From assembly GCF_000016785.1 (NCBI RefSeq), contig NC_009486.1, positions 1,302,001 through 1,366,000 of the forward strand: DNA of 64,000 nucleotides, written 5' to 3'. The notes beneath the pieces are model-generated. The model saw only the letters and a program-made list of their open reading frames with translations. It did no database searches and had not been told where the DNA came from. This DNA comes from Thermotoga petrophila RKU-1 (GTDB lineage Bacteria; Thermotogota; Thermotogae; Thermotogales; Thermotogaceae). Below are positions 38,084-48,153 of the stretch, in pieces. Position 1 is the stretch's first letter. The number at the start of each line of letters is the position of its first letter. Both the position numbers and the translations under genes were made by a program.

Positions 38084-39715
38084 TCACTCTCCATTCTTCT
38101 TGAGAAGGTCTCCAATGGTTTTCTGAGAACTCTCCTTCTCTACCATTTTTTTGTACTCCTCTATGTTCTTTCTCTCTTCATATCGCTTCTCACTCAGTAT
38201 CATTCTTCCGCCAAACACTTCATCGGGATCTATTCTAAGAACAACGAGGTTTAAAATTTTCCCCGTTTCAGGTTCACTGACAAGATGGTTGTTCGGCACG
38301 AAACCTTCCACATCGTACTTTTCGACTTTTACTATCACTCCTGAGTTCACGATTCTTTCTATGGTCCCCCTCACAATAGAATCTGGTTTCAACTCTTTGA
38401 GTGCACGTTCCCAAGGATTTTCTTGGGTTCTTCTTATGCTGAGAGTGATCTTTCTGTTTTCTTTGTCTATCTTCAAGATCTTCACCTTCACTTTTTCACC
38501 GATCTTTAGAATTTCTCCGGGTTCGTCGATTCTTTTCCACGAAATTTCAGAGACGGGGACGAATCCTTCAACGCCTTCTTCTAACTCGACAAAAGCTCCC
38601 TGTTTTATGATTCCTGTCACCTTTCCCGTCACCACGTTGTTGACATTGTATCTGTCCTCGATGTTTTCCCATGGATCTCCCTTTGCTTTTCTGTAACTCA
38701 GAGTGAGTTTTCTGTTTTCTTTATCTACATTGATAACTTCAACCTTCACCAGATCTCCAACACTCACTACTTCTTCTAGGTTTTTTCTTGCATTCCCCCA
38801 GAAGACCTCAGATCTCGGAACGAGTCCTTCCACACCGGGCTCCAGCCTCACAAAAAATCCAAACGAATGAATCGAAATAACTTCTCCACCCACCACTTTT
38901 CCAACCGGGTATTTCTCCTTCACTTTTTCCCACGGATCGGGCATGAGTCTTTTCAAACTCAGGATGACGTTCTTTTTTCTCTCGTCCAGTTCGATTATCT
39001 TCGCTGTTATGTTCTGGCCGGGTTTCACTACGTCTTCAGGGGATATCCTGTTGTCGTAGCTGAGTTCGCTCTTGGGGATGAATCCCCTAATTCCCTCCGA
39101 AATTTCAACCTCGACACCTGCGTTGCTGATCCCTTTCACGGTACCTTCTATGATATCCCCCACTTTCTTTTCTGAGAAGAACTCTTCAATTTTCCTATCC
39201 TGGAGAGCTCTTCGCGAAACAACTATTCTGGATCCCCGTTTTGTCTGTACCATTTCCAGAATGATGACTTCTATTTCTTTTTCAGGTATAGGATCGTTTC
39301 TTCTGAGAAGAGAGTGTGATCCTGGAAGAAAAGCAGAGACTACTCCTTTCAATAAAACGTTGTATCCTCCCTTTGTCTGCGAAACAATGCGGGCTTTCAC
39401 AGGTTTCTTTTCTTCGTAATCTTTTCTCAACTCTTCGAGTGTTTTTCGAAGAACGGGTCTCCTCTCTGAGAGAATAGATCTCTCTTCGTAGTTCAGATTC
39501 AGTATTTGAAGGGTGAGATTCTCACCCACTTTGTACTCATCTAATGATTTGATCAGTTCGTTCTCCGGTACGAATCCTTCACTTTTTCCCCCGAAATCCA
39601 CCACCACGCCGCCGTCTTCCTTACCTATAACCACTCCCGTTACGATCTGCCCCCTTCTGAACTCCTCAGGTTCGTACTGGCTGAGGATTTCATCGTTGAA
39701 TTCAAATGGTTCCAT
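38084..39715 (-). CDS. rpsA: Ribosomal protein bS1 with six S1 domains
   Basis: A 543-residue protein with six S1 OB domains, for example GQIVTGVVIGKEDGGVVVDF, GDIIEGTVKGISNAGVEVEI and NVVTGKVTGIIKQGAFVELE. The repeated MPDPWEKV, KGDPWENI and QENPWERA linkers separate domains 3 to 6. It is expected to bind mRNA at the 30S. The start overlaps ispH by 14 bases; in some clostridia ispH and S1 are fused, so the pairing is meaningful. Confidence 0.94.
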   Translation of the reverse strand: MEPFEFNDEILSQYEPEEFRRGQIVTGVVIGKEDGGVVVDFGGKSEGFVPENELIKSLDEYKVGENLTLQILNLNYEERSILSERRPVLRKTLEELRKDYEEKKPVKARIVSQTKGGYNVLLKGVVSAFLPGSHSLLRRNDPIPEKEIEVIILEMVQTKRGSRIVVSRRALQDRKIEEFFSEKKVGDIIEGTVKGISNAGVEVEISEGIRGFIPKSELSYDNRISPEDVVKPGQNITAKIIELDERKKNVILSLKRLMPDPWEKVKEKYPVGKVVGGEVISIHSFGFFVRLEPGVEGLVPRSEVFWGNARKNLEEVVSVGDLVKVEVINVDKENRKLTLSYRKAKGDPWENIEDRYNVNNVVTGKVTGIIKQGAFVELEEGVEGFVPVSEISWKRIDEPGEILKIGEKVKVKILKIDKENRKITLSIRRTQENPWERALKELKPDSIVRGTIERIVNSGVIVKVEKYDVEGFVPNNHLVSEPETGKILNLVVLRIDPDEVFGGRMILSEKRYEERKNIEEYKKMVEKESSQKTIGDLLKKNGE

Positions 39716-40529
39716 CTCTCTTCCCCTCCATCTCTTTCAGTTTTCTGACAACATTTTCTATCAGAGAATTGGGTGTAGAGGTACCGCTGAACACACACAC
39801 CGTACCATATTTTACTACGTCCGCTGGCAATTCGTCAGGTGACTCTATCCAGATCGTTTTTGAGTGTTTTGAAGCGATTCTGAAGAGTTTCCCGGTGTTT
39901 GAACTATGTCTTCCTCCAACCACTATAGAAAGTTCGCAGATCCTCGAAAGCTCTTCCACTTCCCTTTCTCGGTTCACAGTTACGGGGCATATGGTGTTGA
40001 GGAAAACGGCTTCTTCGAATTCGTTCATCCTGATCATCGTTACAACGAACTCTTTGTATTCTTCAAGTGAAGAAGTGGTTTGAGAGAGAAAGACCACCTT
40101 TTTCTCTTCGAGCTTGAACGGAACCTTCGTGACGATGGCAGGAGCGTATCCTTTCAGCGCCACCATTTCCGGGTGGTCTTCCTTTCCAAAAACGATGACT
40201 TTTCTCTCTTTGGCATATCTTTGAGCGGTCTTGAACAGTTGAGAAACTATGGGGCAAGTGAGATCGACAACCTCTGGAAAGATCCTTTTCAGTTCCTCGA
40301 GCCTGTCTTTCGGGATACCGTGGGCCCTTACAACGAACACTTCTCCGTCTGTTATCTCCGAAGACACCTTCAATCCTTTTTTTGTCAGTTTTTCCATCAC
40401 CTGTTTGTTGTGGACTATCTCTCCATCTGTTACCACTTTCTTTCCTTCATCGAGTAGCTCCTCCACGGTTCTTATCGCTCTTTCCACTCCGAAACAAAAA
40501 CCGATGTTCTTTGCCACCACTATTTTCAA
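39702..40529 (-). CDS. ispH: 4-hydroxy-3-methylbut-2-enyl diphosphate reductase IspH
   Basis: The final enzyme of the MEP isoprenoid pathway, a [4Fe-4S] protein. The 275 residues include NIGFCFGVERAIR (first Fe-S cysteine), DLTCPIVSQLFK (second) and LNTICPVTVNRE (third), plus GEIVHNKQVME and GGRHSSNTGKLFRIA. It overlaps rpsA by 14 bases and cmk by 4. Confidence 0.97.
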   Translation of the reverse strand: MKIVVAKNIGFCFGVERAIRTVEELLDEGKKVVTDGEIVHNKQVMEKLTKKGLKVSSEITDGEVFVVRAHGIPKDRLEELKRIFPEVVDLTCPIVSQLFKTAQRYAKERKVIVFGKEDHPEMVALKGYAPAIVTKVPFKLEEKKVVFLSQTTSSLEEYKEFVVTMIRMNEFEEAVFLNTICPVTVNREREVEELSRICELSIVVGGRHSSNTGKLFRIASKHSKTIWIESPDELPADVVKYGTVCVFSGTSTPNSLIENVVRKLKEMEGKRDGTI

Positions 40530-41188
40530 GTGTTCATCCTCTCCCTGACCAATTTTAGGATCCTGTCGAGCACTTCCTCCACACTCATACTGGTTGTGTC
40601 TATGATCACGGCGTCTTCCGCTGGTTTCAACGGGGCCACGTTCCTTTTGGAATCCTGTTCATCCCTCGAGATGAGTTCTCTTTCAACCTCTTCTTTTGTG
40701 ACTTTTAAACCTCTTTTCTGGTACTCTTTCAACTTCCTTTCCACACGAGCTTCAAGAGATGCCGTGAGAAATATCTTCAGGTGAGCGTTTGGGAGCACCA
40801 CCGTTCCTATGTCTCTTCCCTCGACCACGATGTTCTTGTCGTCGCATATTTCTCGCTGGATTCTTACCAGATGCCTTCTCACAACTTCGAGCCTGGCAAA
40901 ATTCGAGGCGAGAACCCCCGCCTCTGGGCTTTGAATCTTCTCGGTGTAATCCTCTCCGTTGATGTAAACTCTTCCGTTCACATAGTCTATCTTCAGATCC
41001 TTCAACGCGTTTTCGATCTCCTTTTCAGCAGAAAAAGGGCTGAACCCTCTTTCGTGTAGATAAACCGCAACGGAACGGTACGTTGCTCCCGTGTTCAGAT
41101 GATCGAAGCCAAGTTTCTCAGCGAGGAGTCTAGCTACTGTGGACTTTCCAGACGCTGCGGGCCCATCTATTGCTATCTGGAACCCCAT
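40526..41188 (-). CDS. cmk: Cytidylate kinase
   Basis: Phosphorylates CMP and dCMP. The 220-residue kinase has the P-loop IDGPAASGKSTVARLLAEKL, LNTGATYRSVAVY, and VVEGRDIGTVVLPNAHLKIF, with the LID near RDEQDSKRNVAPLKPAEDAV. The cmk-ispH-rpsA order is common in bacteria. Confidence 0.97.
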   Translation of the reverse strand: MGFQIAIDGPAASGKSTVARLLAEKLGFDHLNTGATYRSVAVYLHERGFSPFSAEKEIENALKDLKIDYVNGRVYINGEDYTEKIQSPEAGVLASNFARLEVVRRHLVRIQREICDDKNIVVEGRDIGTVVLPNAHLKIFLTASLEARVERKLKEYQKRGLKVTKEEVERELISRDEQDSKRNVAPLKPAEDAVIIDTTSMSVEEVLDRILKLVRERMNT

Positions 41189-41189
41189 T

Positions 41190-41522
41190 TCACGCCTCCT
41201 CCACTGTATCGGTGATTTTGAAGATCTTGTCGAGGTGGGTGAGCTTGAATATTCTCAGTATGCTTTCCTTTAAAGAGCTGAGAATGAATTCCTTTCCGTT
41301 GATTTTCGCATCTTTCAGGATCACAACGAGTGTTCCAAGGCCCGCGCTGTCCATATACGAGACAGACGATAGATCAAGGACGATCTTCTTCTTGCTGGTA
41401 GTCGAGATGAAGCTTCTCAGCTGTTCTTTCAACTCCGAAGAGTTGTAAGCGTCTATCTCTCCCTGAACTCTCACGATGGCTTTATCGTCCTGTTCAACGA
41501 TATCGAGTTTGAGGTTGTTCAT
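41190..41522 (-). CDS. STAS-domain anti-anti-sigma factor homologue
   Basis: A 110-residue single STAS domain like SpoIIAA/Rsb[21 protein letters not shown] and [20 protein letters not shown], with the conserved phosphorylatable serine in MDSAGLG. Such proteins bind anti-sigma kinases when unphosphorylated. No kinase or sigma-B gene lies nearby. A PP2C-type phosphatase sits in the hydrogenase operon about 19 kb away, but a link is only conjecture. Confidence 0.9.
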   Translation of the reverse strand: MNNLKLDIVEQDDKAIVRVQGEIDAYNSSELKEQLRSFISTTSKKKIVLDLSSVSYMDSAGLGTLVVILKDAKINGKEFILSSLKESILRIFKLTHLDKIFKITDTVEEA

Positions 41523-41523
41523 G

Positions 41524-43263
41524 TTATCCCTCCTCTATTCTGATTCTGAGTTCTCTGAGTTGTCTTTCATCAACTTCAGCGGGAGCCCCTGTCAAGAGAC
41601 ACACACCGTTTCCTGTCTTTGGAAACGCGATCACTTCTCTTATGGAACTCTCACCGGCTATGATGCTCACCAATCGATCCAGTCCGAAAGCTATCCCACC
41701 GTGTGGTGGAACACCGTACCTGAACGCTTCAAGGAAGAAACCAAATTTTTTCTGTGCTTCCTCCTCGCTCAACCCAAGAAGTTTGAAGATTTTCTCCTGA
41801 ATATCCCTTCTGTGAATTCTGATACTTCCTCCGCCGACTTCGTAGCCGTTAATGACCAGGTCGTAGGCTTTCGCTCGAACTTTCGTGTAATCATCACCCA
41901 AGGTTTCCAGGACGGGCATTGTGAAGGGGTGGTGCCGTGCGACGAATCTCTCTTCTTCCTCGCTCCACTCGAAGTATGGAAAATCAACTACCCAGAGTAC
42001 GTCGAATCCTCTGGCAAGGTGCGAGAAGCGTTCTTTTCCGATTTCCAGCCTCAGCGTTCCAAGGGCTTCGTTGAGGAGGTTTCTATCAGTGTGGGCCGCT
42101 ATGAGACAGACGTCTTCTTCGTTCATGTTTTCCGTTTCTGCAATTTTTCTGAATTCTTTTTCAAGGTGTTTCAGGTGTGGCGATGTGATTCCACCTTCCA
42201 CTTTGAACCAGATGAGACCGCCGAGACCGAGTTCTTTCATTCTCGCCATTAGTTCTTCGCCTTTCTTTCTGCTCATCTCCGAAGCGAATCTGGGAACGAT
42301 GAATCCTTTCACGCTTCCTCCTTCATCGAGAACGTTCCTTACCACCTTGAATTCTGTGTTCACAAAAGCGTATCCAAAATCTCGAAGTTCCATTCCGAAT
42401 CTTCTGTCTGGTTTGTCCGTTCCATACTTTTCCATCGCTTCGTCGTACGTGATTCTGTCGAAAGGAACTTCGAGATCGACGCCCAAAGATTCTCTGAACA
42501 CTCTTGAAATCATTCTTTCGCTCACATTCAGCACATCTTCTACATCGACAAAAGACATCTCCACGTCAACCTGGGTGAACTCCGGTTGCCTGTCTGCTCT
42601 AAGGTCTTCGTCCCTGAAGCATCTGACTATCTGGAAGTATCTATCGAAGCCGGAGATCATCAAGATCTGTTTGAAAAGCTGAGGAGATTGAGGCAGTGCG
42701 TAGAACTTTCCGGGCCTGAGTCTCGAAGGTACGAGGAAATCCCTTGCTCCTTCCGGAGTGCTTCTCGTGAGAAAGGGAGTTTCTATTTCAAGGAAACCGA
42801 GTTCATCGAAGTAATCTCTGATGATTTTTGATACTTTGTATCTCAAAATGATATTTCTCTTCATTCTCTCGGAACGAAGATCTATGTATCTGTACTTGAG
42901 TCTCATTTCTTCCTTTGGTGCTTCACCAGGATAAAAAGGAAGCGGATCGGCAAGAGACAGGATCTCTATTTTTTCGGCAACGACCTCTATTTCTCCTGTT
43001 TCGATGTTCGGATTTTCCGTTCCTTCCGGCCTTTTTCTCACAATTCCCTCAACCAGAACGACGGATTCTCTTGTGAGTTCGTCCACAACGCTGTAAGCTT
43101 CACTGTTCACATCGCACACGATTTGAGTTTCACCGTATCTGTCTCTCAAGTCGATGAATCTCACACCGCCGAGGTCTCTGATCCTGTCCACCCATCCACA
43201 CAGTTTCACTTTCTTTCCCTCGTCTGTTGCTCTCAATTCTCCACACGTGTGAGTTCTCAGCAT
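41524..43263 (-). CDS. aspS: Aspartyl-tRNA synthetase, bacterial type
   Basis: A 579-residue class II synthetase. An N-terminal OB anticodon-binding domain ([20 protein letters not shown]) is followed by motif 2 ([20 protein letters not shown]), the GAD insertion with [10 protein letters not shown], and motif 3 ([17 protein letters not shown]). The start overlaps the eIF2B-like gene by 7 bases. Confidence 0.97.
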   Translation of the reverse strand: MLRTHTCGELRATDEGKKVKLCGWVDRIRDLGGVRFIDLRDRYGETQIVCDVNSEAYSVVDELTRESVVLVEGIVRKRPEGTENPNIETGEIEVVAEKIEILSLADPLPFYPGEAPKEEMRLKYRYIDLRSERMKRNIILRYKVSKIIRDYFDELGFLEIETPFLTRSTPEGARDFLVPSRLRPGKFYALPQSPQLFKQILMISGFDRYFQIVRCFRDEDLRADRQPEFTQVDVEMSFVDVEDVLNVSERMISRVFRESLGVDLEVPFDRITYDEAMEKYGTDKPDRRFGMELRDFGYAFVNTEFKVVRNVLDEGGSVKGFIVPRFASEMSRKKGEELMARMKELGLGGLIWFKVEGGITSPHLKHLEKEFRKIAETENMNEEDVCLIAAHTDRNLLNEALGTLRLEIGKERFSHLARGFDVLWVVDFPYFEWSEEEERFVARHHPFTMPVLETLGDDYTKVRAKAYDLVINGYEVGGGSIRIHRRDIQEKIFKLLGLSEEEAQKKFGFFLEAFRYGVPPHGGIAFGLDRLVSIIAGESSIREVIAFPKTGNGVCLLTGAPAEVDERQLRELRIRIEEG

Positions 43264-43961
43264 AATGTCCCTCCCTCAGGGTCAGTTATTATCGCCGTTA
43301 TCAACTCAGACGGTACCACTTCGAAAAGGTTTGTATCTTTCAGCTTCTTTGAACCGAATTTGAAAGGATCCGCTACAACGAAAAATGGCTTCTTCGACTC
43401 TTTGCTCAGAATGGCAAGAGTGGTGGTTCCCACTTTGTTTAAAACATTTCCCGATTCGTCCACGTAGTCGGCTCCTACCAGACAGACATCAACCATCCTG
43501 AGAGTCCTGTAGGCCAGCAGATCTTCCACAGGTTCAGCGTGAAGATGCATCTTCCTCAAAGATTCTACCAGGACTTTTCCTTCTCCGCCCGGGTGTGATT
43601 CGAGAACAAAAATTACAGGAGGTTTGGCTTTTCGAAACACCTCCAGCAGTGTTTTGCTGTTACTCAGTGTGAGAATTTTTTTATTTTTGAAGAGATTCGC
43701 AGCGTATTCTATCGTTCGTATGAAAGATTTCCCCACAGCTCTTTCGAATTTCTCCAGTTCTCTCAAGGAGTGGTTTTCCAGAAAAAAAGCCAGTTTTTCG
43801 AGAACGGCCATGGGTTTCTCTTCACAAAAAATACTTATCTCCTTCGATACTTTTCTGGGATTGAACCTTTCAGAGTGTACTTTGAGAAATTTTAACAACT
43901 TTTCCAGAACTTCCTGGGATCCCTCTGTGTTCAGCTCTTTCAAAAAACGCAAAACTTCCAT
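43257..43961 (-). CDS. eIF-2B alpha/beta/delta-like protein
   Basis: A 234-residue protein of the eIF2B/MtnA/ribose-1,5-bisphosphate isomerase superfamily, with [58 protein letters not shown] and [10 protein letters not shown]. It is shorter than MtnA and its substrate cannot be told. The frame extends to 44045, but GAGGTGGGG precedes ATG 43961, the start used. It leads an eleven-gene minus-strand run with aspS next. Confidence 0.85.
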   Translation of the reverse strand: MEVLRFLKELNTEGSQEVLEKLLKFLKVHSERFNPRKVSKEISIFCEEKPMAVLEKLAFFLENHSLRELEKFERAVGKSFIRTIEYAANLFKNKKILTLSNSKTLLEVFRKAKPPVIFVLESHPGGEGKVLVESLRKMHLHAEPVEDLLAYRTLRMVDVCLVGADYVDESGNVLNKVGTTTLAILSKESKKPFFVVADPFKFGSKKLKDTNLFEVVPSELITAIITDPEGGTLC

Positions 43962-44046
43962 AACCCCACCTCTATAGTATTCTACCCCAAACTTTTTTAT
44001 TCTGGATTCGACAGTTGTAATTGGGCGCTTTCTAATATGAACCATG

Positions 44047-44058
44047 ATTATCGATAAT
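44047..44058. promoter_or_regulatory. Perfect 12-base palindrome in the divergent gap, possible operator
   Basis: ATTATCGATAAT reads the same on both strands; the flanks extend it to TGATTATCGATAATTA with mismatches. It lies in the 199-base gap between the eIF2B-like gene and the DUF4912 gene, 40 bases upstream of a good plus-strand promoter. The GATAAT half sites recall Fur-family boxes, but the assignment is open. Confidence 0.35.
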
Positions 44059-44097
44059 TATTTGGAAATATCTTCTCAAATCTCCGAAAATCTAATG

Positions 44098-44126
44098 TTT
44101 ACAACATAATCCATCTGTGTTATAAT
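44098..44126 (+). promoter_or_regulatory. Sigma-A promoter for the DUF4912-GH57-rsmA-glpP operon
   Basis: TTTACA (44098-44103), a 17-base spacer and a perfect TATAAT (44121-44126). It would start transcription about 25-30 bases before the ATG at 44161. This is the clearest promoter in the window. Confidence 0.8.
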
Positions 44127-44160
44127 TTTTTAAAACGAAGATTAACTGGGAGGCGAAATC

Positions 44161-44916
44161 ATGAAAGGAGAAGAGATACTGAAGTGGCTCGACTCAAACC
44201 CGAGCATTCAGGATCTCAAGAGATTCGCCAAGAGTTTGGGTCTGAGAGTGAAAAAGGCCATGAAGAAGAAAGAGGTCATAAAGCTCATCAAGGAACATAT
44301 GGAATCCACTTTTTCGACGACATATTCTTCCTCAGGTGTTTCAAAGACCGTTCAAAAGAGAGAAGAGAAGGATCTCAATCTTCCCAAAACCTACGATAAA
44401 AATAAGCTCGTTCTCATGCCGGTTAATCCGTATGTGGTTTTCGCTTATTGGGACTTCGATCAGAGAACAAAAGAACTGATGAAACAAAAAGCCAGAGAAG
44501 GAAAGGCAGTGATCAGACTCTACGATGTAACTTTCATCATGTTCAATGGGACCAACGCACACAGAACGTTCGAACACAGACTCGATGAACTCACGCTCGG
44601 CGCTGGGAACTTCTACTTCAACGTTCCTATGCCGAGGGCGGATTATATCTCGGAAATTGGATATCTCGATGATGAAGGAAAGTTTGTTCCGCTACTGAGG
44701 TCCAACGTCACCAGAACTCCCGCCGTTTCTCCTTCGACCTCTTCCAGGGAAAGATGGTACGACTTGAAAAATAAAAGGCGAACAGTGGCGCTGTCCGAGG
44801 GAAGCCTCATAAAGCCCGTGGAAAAAATAAGGGGTGTTACCTCACCCGGATTTCCTTCTGGACAGGGTATGATGGCCCATGGAATAATGTGGGAAATTTT
44901 CAGGAGCGGGAGGTAA
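44161..44916 (+). CDS. DUF4912-domain protein
   Basis: A 251-residue protein. The N-terminus looks like a SAP/Rho_N helical fold (IQDLKRFAKSLGLRVKKAMK), followed by a low-complexity serine stretch. The DUF4912 core then has LVLMPVNPYVVFAYWDFD, VIRLYDVTFIMFNGTNAHRT and GNFYFNVPMPRADYISEIGY. The role is unknown. DUF4912 genes often lie beside glycogen-type enzymes, and here a GH57 enzyme starts five bases after it, so a role in polysaccharide handling is possible. Confidence 0.83.
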   Translation: MKGEEILKWLDSNPSIQDLKRFAKSLGLRVKKAMKKKEVIKLIKEHMESTFSTTYSSSGVSKTVQKREEKDLNLPKTYDKNKLVLMPVNPYVVFAYWDFDQRTKELMKQKAREGKAVIRLYDVTFIMFNGTNAHRTFEHRLDELTLGAGNFYFNVPMPRADYISEIGYLDDEGKFVPLLRSNVTRTPAVSPSTSSRERWYDLKNKRRTVALSEGSLIKPVEKIRGVTSPGFPSGQGMMAHGIMWEIFRSGR

Positions 44917-44920
44917 TCTT

Positions 44921-46507
44921 ATGAGAGGAAAAATACTGATATTTCTGCACGCACACCTTCCATACGTTCACCATCCTGAATACGATCATTTTTTAGAAGA
45001 AAGGTGGCTTTTTGAGGCTATAACAGAAACTTACATACCGCTTTTAATGATGTTCGATGAAATAGAGGATTTCAGGTTGACCATGTCGATCACTCCTCCA
45101 CTGATGGAGATGCTCTCCTCCAGAGATCTTCAGGAGAAGTACGAAAGACACATGGGAAAACTGATCGAACTCGCAGACAAAGAAGTGGAGAGAACGAAAA
45201 AAGAACACCCGCTGAAACACAAGATGGCCAAATTTTACCGCGAACATTTCGAAAAAATTCTGAACGTGTTTCGCTCTTACGATGGAAACATTTTGGAAGG
45301 ATTCAGAAAACATCAGGAGACCGGGAAGCTGGAGATAGTAACCTGCAACGCCACACACGCGTTTTTACCGCTCTATCAGATGTACCCAGAGGTGGTGAAC
45401 GCTCAGATCACAGTTGGTGTGAAAAACCACGAAAAACACATGAAGAAACATCCGAGAGGTATCTGGCTTGCGGAATGCGGATACTATCAGGGGCTGGATC
45501 TTTACCTTGCCCAGAACAACATTGAGTATTTCTTTGTGGATTCTCATGCCTTCTGGTTTGCCGATGAGCAACCCAGATACGGCGTCTACAGACCCATCAT
45601 GACGCCGAGTGGTGTCTTCGCCTTTGCGCGGGATCCGGAGTCGAGTGAACAGGTCTGGAGTGCAGCCGTTGGGTATCCTGGTGATCCAAGGTACAGAGAA
45701 TTCTACAGAGATATAGGTTTCGACAGAGAAATGGAGTACATAAAAGATTACATAGACCCTTCTGGAGTCAGGATAAACACCGGAATAAAATACCACAGGA
45801 TAACTTCGAAGAGCTTGGACGCTTCGCAGAAAGAATATTACGATATAGACCTGGCCATGGAAGCGGTGGAAGAGCACGCGAGGGACTTCCTCCACAAAAA
45901 GGAAAGTCAGGCAAGAAGACTTATGGATATAATGGGGGTCGAGCCTGTTATCGTAGCTCCCTTCGACGCTGAGCTCTTCGGTCACTGGTGGTTCGAGGGT
46001 GTGTTCTTCTTGAAGAGATTTTTCGAGCTGGTGAATGGATCGAAAGATCTGAAACTTGTCACCGCATCCGAAGTTATAGACACTCTCGAAGAAGTTCAGA
46101 TCGCCACACCCGCCGACTCAAGCTGGGGTGCTGGAGGATACTACGAAACATGGCTAAACGGAACGAACGACTGGATCTACAGACATCTTCACGAGATGAT
46201 CGAGAGAATGATAGATCTTTCCAAAAAATATTACAACAGTTCCGATCCTCTCGTGGAAAGAGTTCTGAATCAGATGTTGAGAGAGCTCTTTCTCGCACAA
46301 TCGAGTGATTGGGCTTTCATCATGACCACAAGAACGAGTGTTCAATACGCGGAAAACAGGACGAAGATTCACATAAAGAGGTTTCTGAATCTCTACGATC
46401 AACTCGTTTCTGGAAGAATAGACGAAGAGATGCTAAGATACTATGAGTGGACGGATGCCATCTTTCCAGAGATAAACTTCAGAGTGATGGCGAGGGACGT
46501 GATTTGA
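44921..46507 (+). CDS. GH57 alpha-glucan branching enzyme or amylase (AmyC-like)
   Basis: A 528-residue glycoside hydrolase family 57 protein. GH57 motifs include [14 protein letters not shown] near the N-terminus, [10 protein letters not shown] with the catalytic nucleophile Glu185, and [15 protein letters not shown] with the acid/base Asp. The close T. maritima relative was first called amylase AmyC and, as I recall, later shown to branch glucans. Intracellular: no signal peptide. Its stop overlaps the rsmA start by 4 bases. Confidence 0.92.
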   Translation: MRGKILIFLHAHLPYVHHPEYDHFLEERWLFEAITETYIPLLMMFDEIEDFRLTMSITPPLMEMLSSRDLQEKYERHMGKLIELADKEVERTKKEHPLKHKMAKFYREHFEKILNVFRSYDGNILEGFRKHQETGKLEIVTCNATHAFLPLYQMYPEVVNAQITVGVKNHEKHMKKHPRGIWLAECGYYQGLDLYLAQNNIEYFFVDSHAFWFADEQPRYGVYRPIMTPSGVFAFARDPESSEQVWSAAVGYPGDPRYREFYRDIGFDREMEYIKDYIDPSGVRINTGIKYHRITSKSLDASQKEYYDIDLAMEAVEEHARDFLHKKESQARRLMDIMGVEPVIVAPFDAELFGHWWFEGVFFLKRFFELVNGSKDLKLVTASEVIDTLEEVQIATPADSSWGAGGYYETWLNGTNDWIYRHLHEMIERMIDLSKKYYNSSDPLVERVLNQMLRELFLAQSSDWAFIMTTRTSVQYAENRTKIHIKRFLNLYDQLVSGRIDEEMLRYYEWTDAIFPEINFRVMARDVI

Positions 46508-47286
46508 AGACATCTGATTATCTGAAAAAGTACGGTGTAAAATTGAAAAAGCACCTGGGACAGGTCTTTCTTTCAGACGATAGAATAGCGAAGCGCATTG
46601 TGAAAGAGGTCGGTCTGACTCCGGAAGATGTGGTGGTGGAGATAGGAGCCGGAGCTGGAACACTCACAGAGGAGCTCGCTAAAACTGGTGCGAGAGTCAT
46701 TGCCTACGAAATCGACGAAAGTCTTGCTCCGGTTCTTCGAGAAAGACTTTCGAAGTATCCCAATGTAGAATTGAGATTCGAAGATTTTCTGAAGGCGAAA
46801 GACATTCCTGAAGGTGCAATTTGTGTGTCTAACATCCCCTACAGCATAACAGGTCCCATCATGGAAAAGATCATAGAATGGAAGTTCAAAAGAGCCATCG
46901 TTATGGTTCAAAAAGAGGTTGGCGAGAGAATTCTGGCGAAACCCGGAAAGAAAACGTACGGATACCTTTCGGTTGTGGTTCAGACGTTTTACGAGGTGAA
47001 AAAGCTTTTCGATGTTTCAAGATCATGTTTTGTACCGAACCCTGAGGTTGACTCCACGGTTGTAGATCTGAGGAGAAAATCCGTGGATCTGGATTTTGAA
47101 AAATTCAGAAAATTCGTCTCGATGATATTCGCAAAAAAAAGAAAAACGCTCAAAAATAATCTAAGACCGTTTCTTTCTGTCTTCGAGGGAGTAGATCTGT
47201 CGAGAAGAGCGGAACAACTTACCGTTGAAGAAATCGTGGAATTCTATGAAAAGTGGAGGAGAGCGCTCGAATGTTCAAAGGAATAA
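46504..47286 (+). CDS. rsmA: 16S rRNA dimethyladenosine transferase RsmA (KsgA)
   Basis: Dimethylates two adjacent adenines at the 3' end of 16S rRNA. The 260-residue enzyme has [20 protein letters not shown], the SAM motif [20 protein letters not shown], and the catalytic [19 protein letters not shown] (NIPY). The frame is open from 46447, but the conserved N-terminus begins at TTG 46504, overlapping the GH57 stop. It overlaps glpP by 16 bases. Confidence 0.95.
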   Translation: MKTSDYLKKYGVKLKKHLGQVFLSDDRIAKRIVKEVGLTPEDVVVEIGAGAGTLTEELAKTGARVIAYEIDESLAPVLRERLSKYPNVELRFEDFLKAKDIPEGAICVSNIPYSITGPIMEKIIEWKFKRAIVMVQKEVGERILAKPGKKTYGYLSVVVQTFYEVKKLFDVSRSCFVPNPEVDSTVVDLRRKSVDLDFEKFRKFVSMIFAKKRKTLKNNLRPFLSVFEGVDLSRRAEQLTVEEIVEFYEKWRRALECSKE

Positions 47287-47801
47287 TAGCCGCGCTGTGG
47301 GACATGGATTCCGTAGGAGAAATAGAGCCCGATGTGGTCTTCCTTTTGAAAAGCGACATTTTGAGTTTGAAGTTCTACCTAAAAATTCTAAAAGACAGAG
47401 GAAAAACCGTTTTTGTTGATATGGATTTTGTGAGCGGACTTGGGGAGGGGGAAGAAGCGGTTCTGTTCGTGAAAAAGGCCGGTGCCGATGGTATCATTAC
47501 GATAAAGCCAAAAAATTACATCATCGCAAAAAGAAACGGGGTTCCCGCTGTCCTCAGATTCTTTGCTCTCGACTCGAAAGCGGTCGAAAGAGGTATCGAA
47601 CAGATCGAAGCACTCGGAGTAGATGTGGTGGAAGTTCTTCCGGGGGTGGTGGCCCCAAAGGTGGCTAAAAAAATACCCGGCAGGACCGTGATCGCCGCCG
47701 GGCTCGTTGAAACAGAGGAAGAAGCTCGTGAAATTCTCAAACACGTTTCGGCGATCTCTACAAGTTCAAGAACCCTCTGGAAGATGAGGTTTCTACCATG
47801 A
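47271..47801 (+). CDS. glpP: Glycerol-3-phosphate-responsive antiterminator GlpP, copy 1
   Basis: A 176-residue GlpP homologue, full family length: [80 protein letters not shown] and the C-terminal [11 protein letters not shown]. In Bacillus the protein binds glycerol 3-phosphate and lets polymerase read through leader terminators of glp genes. ATG 47271 follows GGAGGAG inside rsmA. It is on the opposite strand to the glp cluster and overlaps the convergent CoA-binding gene by 44 bases. Confidence 0.88.
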   Translation: MFKGIIAALWDMDSVGEIEPDVVFLLKSDILSLKFYLKILKDRGKTVFVDMDFVSGLGEGEEAVLFVKKAGADGIITIKPKNYIIAKRNGVPAVLRFFALDSKAVERGIEQIEALGVDVVEVLPGVVAPKVAKKIPGRTVIAAGLVETEEEAREILKHVSAISTSSRTLWKMRFLP

Positions 47802-48153
47802 TACACTTTTCGGCGGAGTATTCCACGTCTTTCAAAGAATCGAGGAATCCTTTGATTTCTTCTGAGAACGCTCCCGGTTGATACCAGAACCTTCTGAAAC
47901 CTGCGTTGTACGCCTTTTTTGTTTCTTCAAGTGCGACTTCGGGCGGAACAACGAAGACTATCACATCGATATCTCTGGGAAGCTCTTCCACGTTTTTGTA
48001 AACTTTGAGGCCTTCTATTTCGTCGTATTTGGGATTCACCGGTAGGACTTCGAATCCCTTGGAGACCAGATCTTTGAGGATCACGTTTCCGTACTTTCTT
48101 GGATTAACCGTTGCTCCCACCAATGCTATCCTTTTGAATTTCTTTGGATCCAT
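47758..48153 (-). CDS. CoA-binding (Rossmann) domain protein
   Basis: A 131-residue single CoA-binding domain of the YccU type: FKRIALVGATVNPRKYGNVI, KGFEVLPVNPKYDEIEGLKV, DIDVIVFVVPPEVALEETKK and RRFWYQPGAFSEEI. Members bind CoA or a nucleotide; the reaction is unknown. The start overlaps the DUF1667 gene by 50 bases, so it belongs to the glycerol cluster transcript. The end is antisense to the last 44 bases of glpP copy 1. Confidence 0.87.
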   Translation of the reverse strand: MDPKKFKRIALVGATVNPRKYGNVILKDLVSKGFEVLPVNPKYDEIEGLKVYKNVEELPRDIDVIVFVVPPEVALEETKKAYNAGFRRFWYQPGAFSEEIKGFLDSLKDVEYSAEKCIMVETSSSRGFLNL

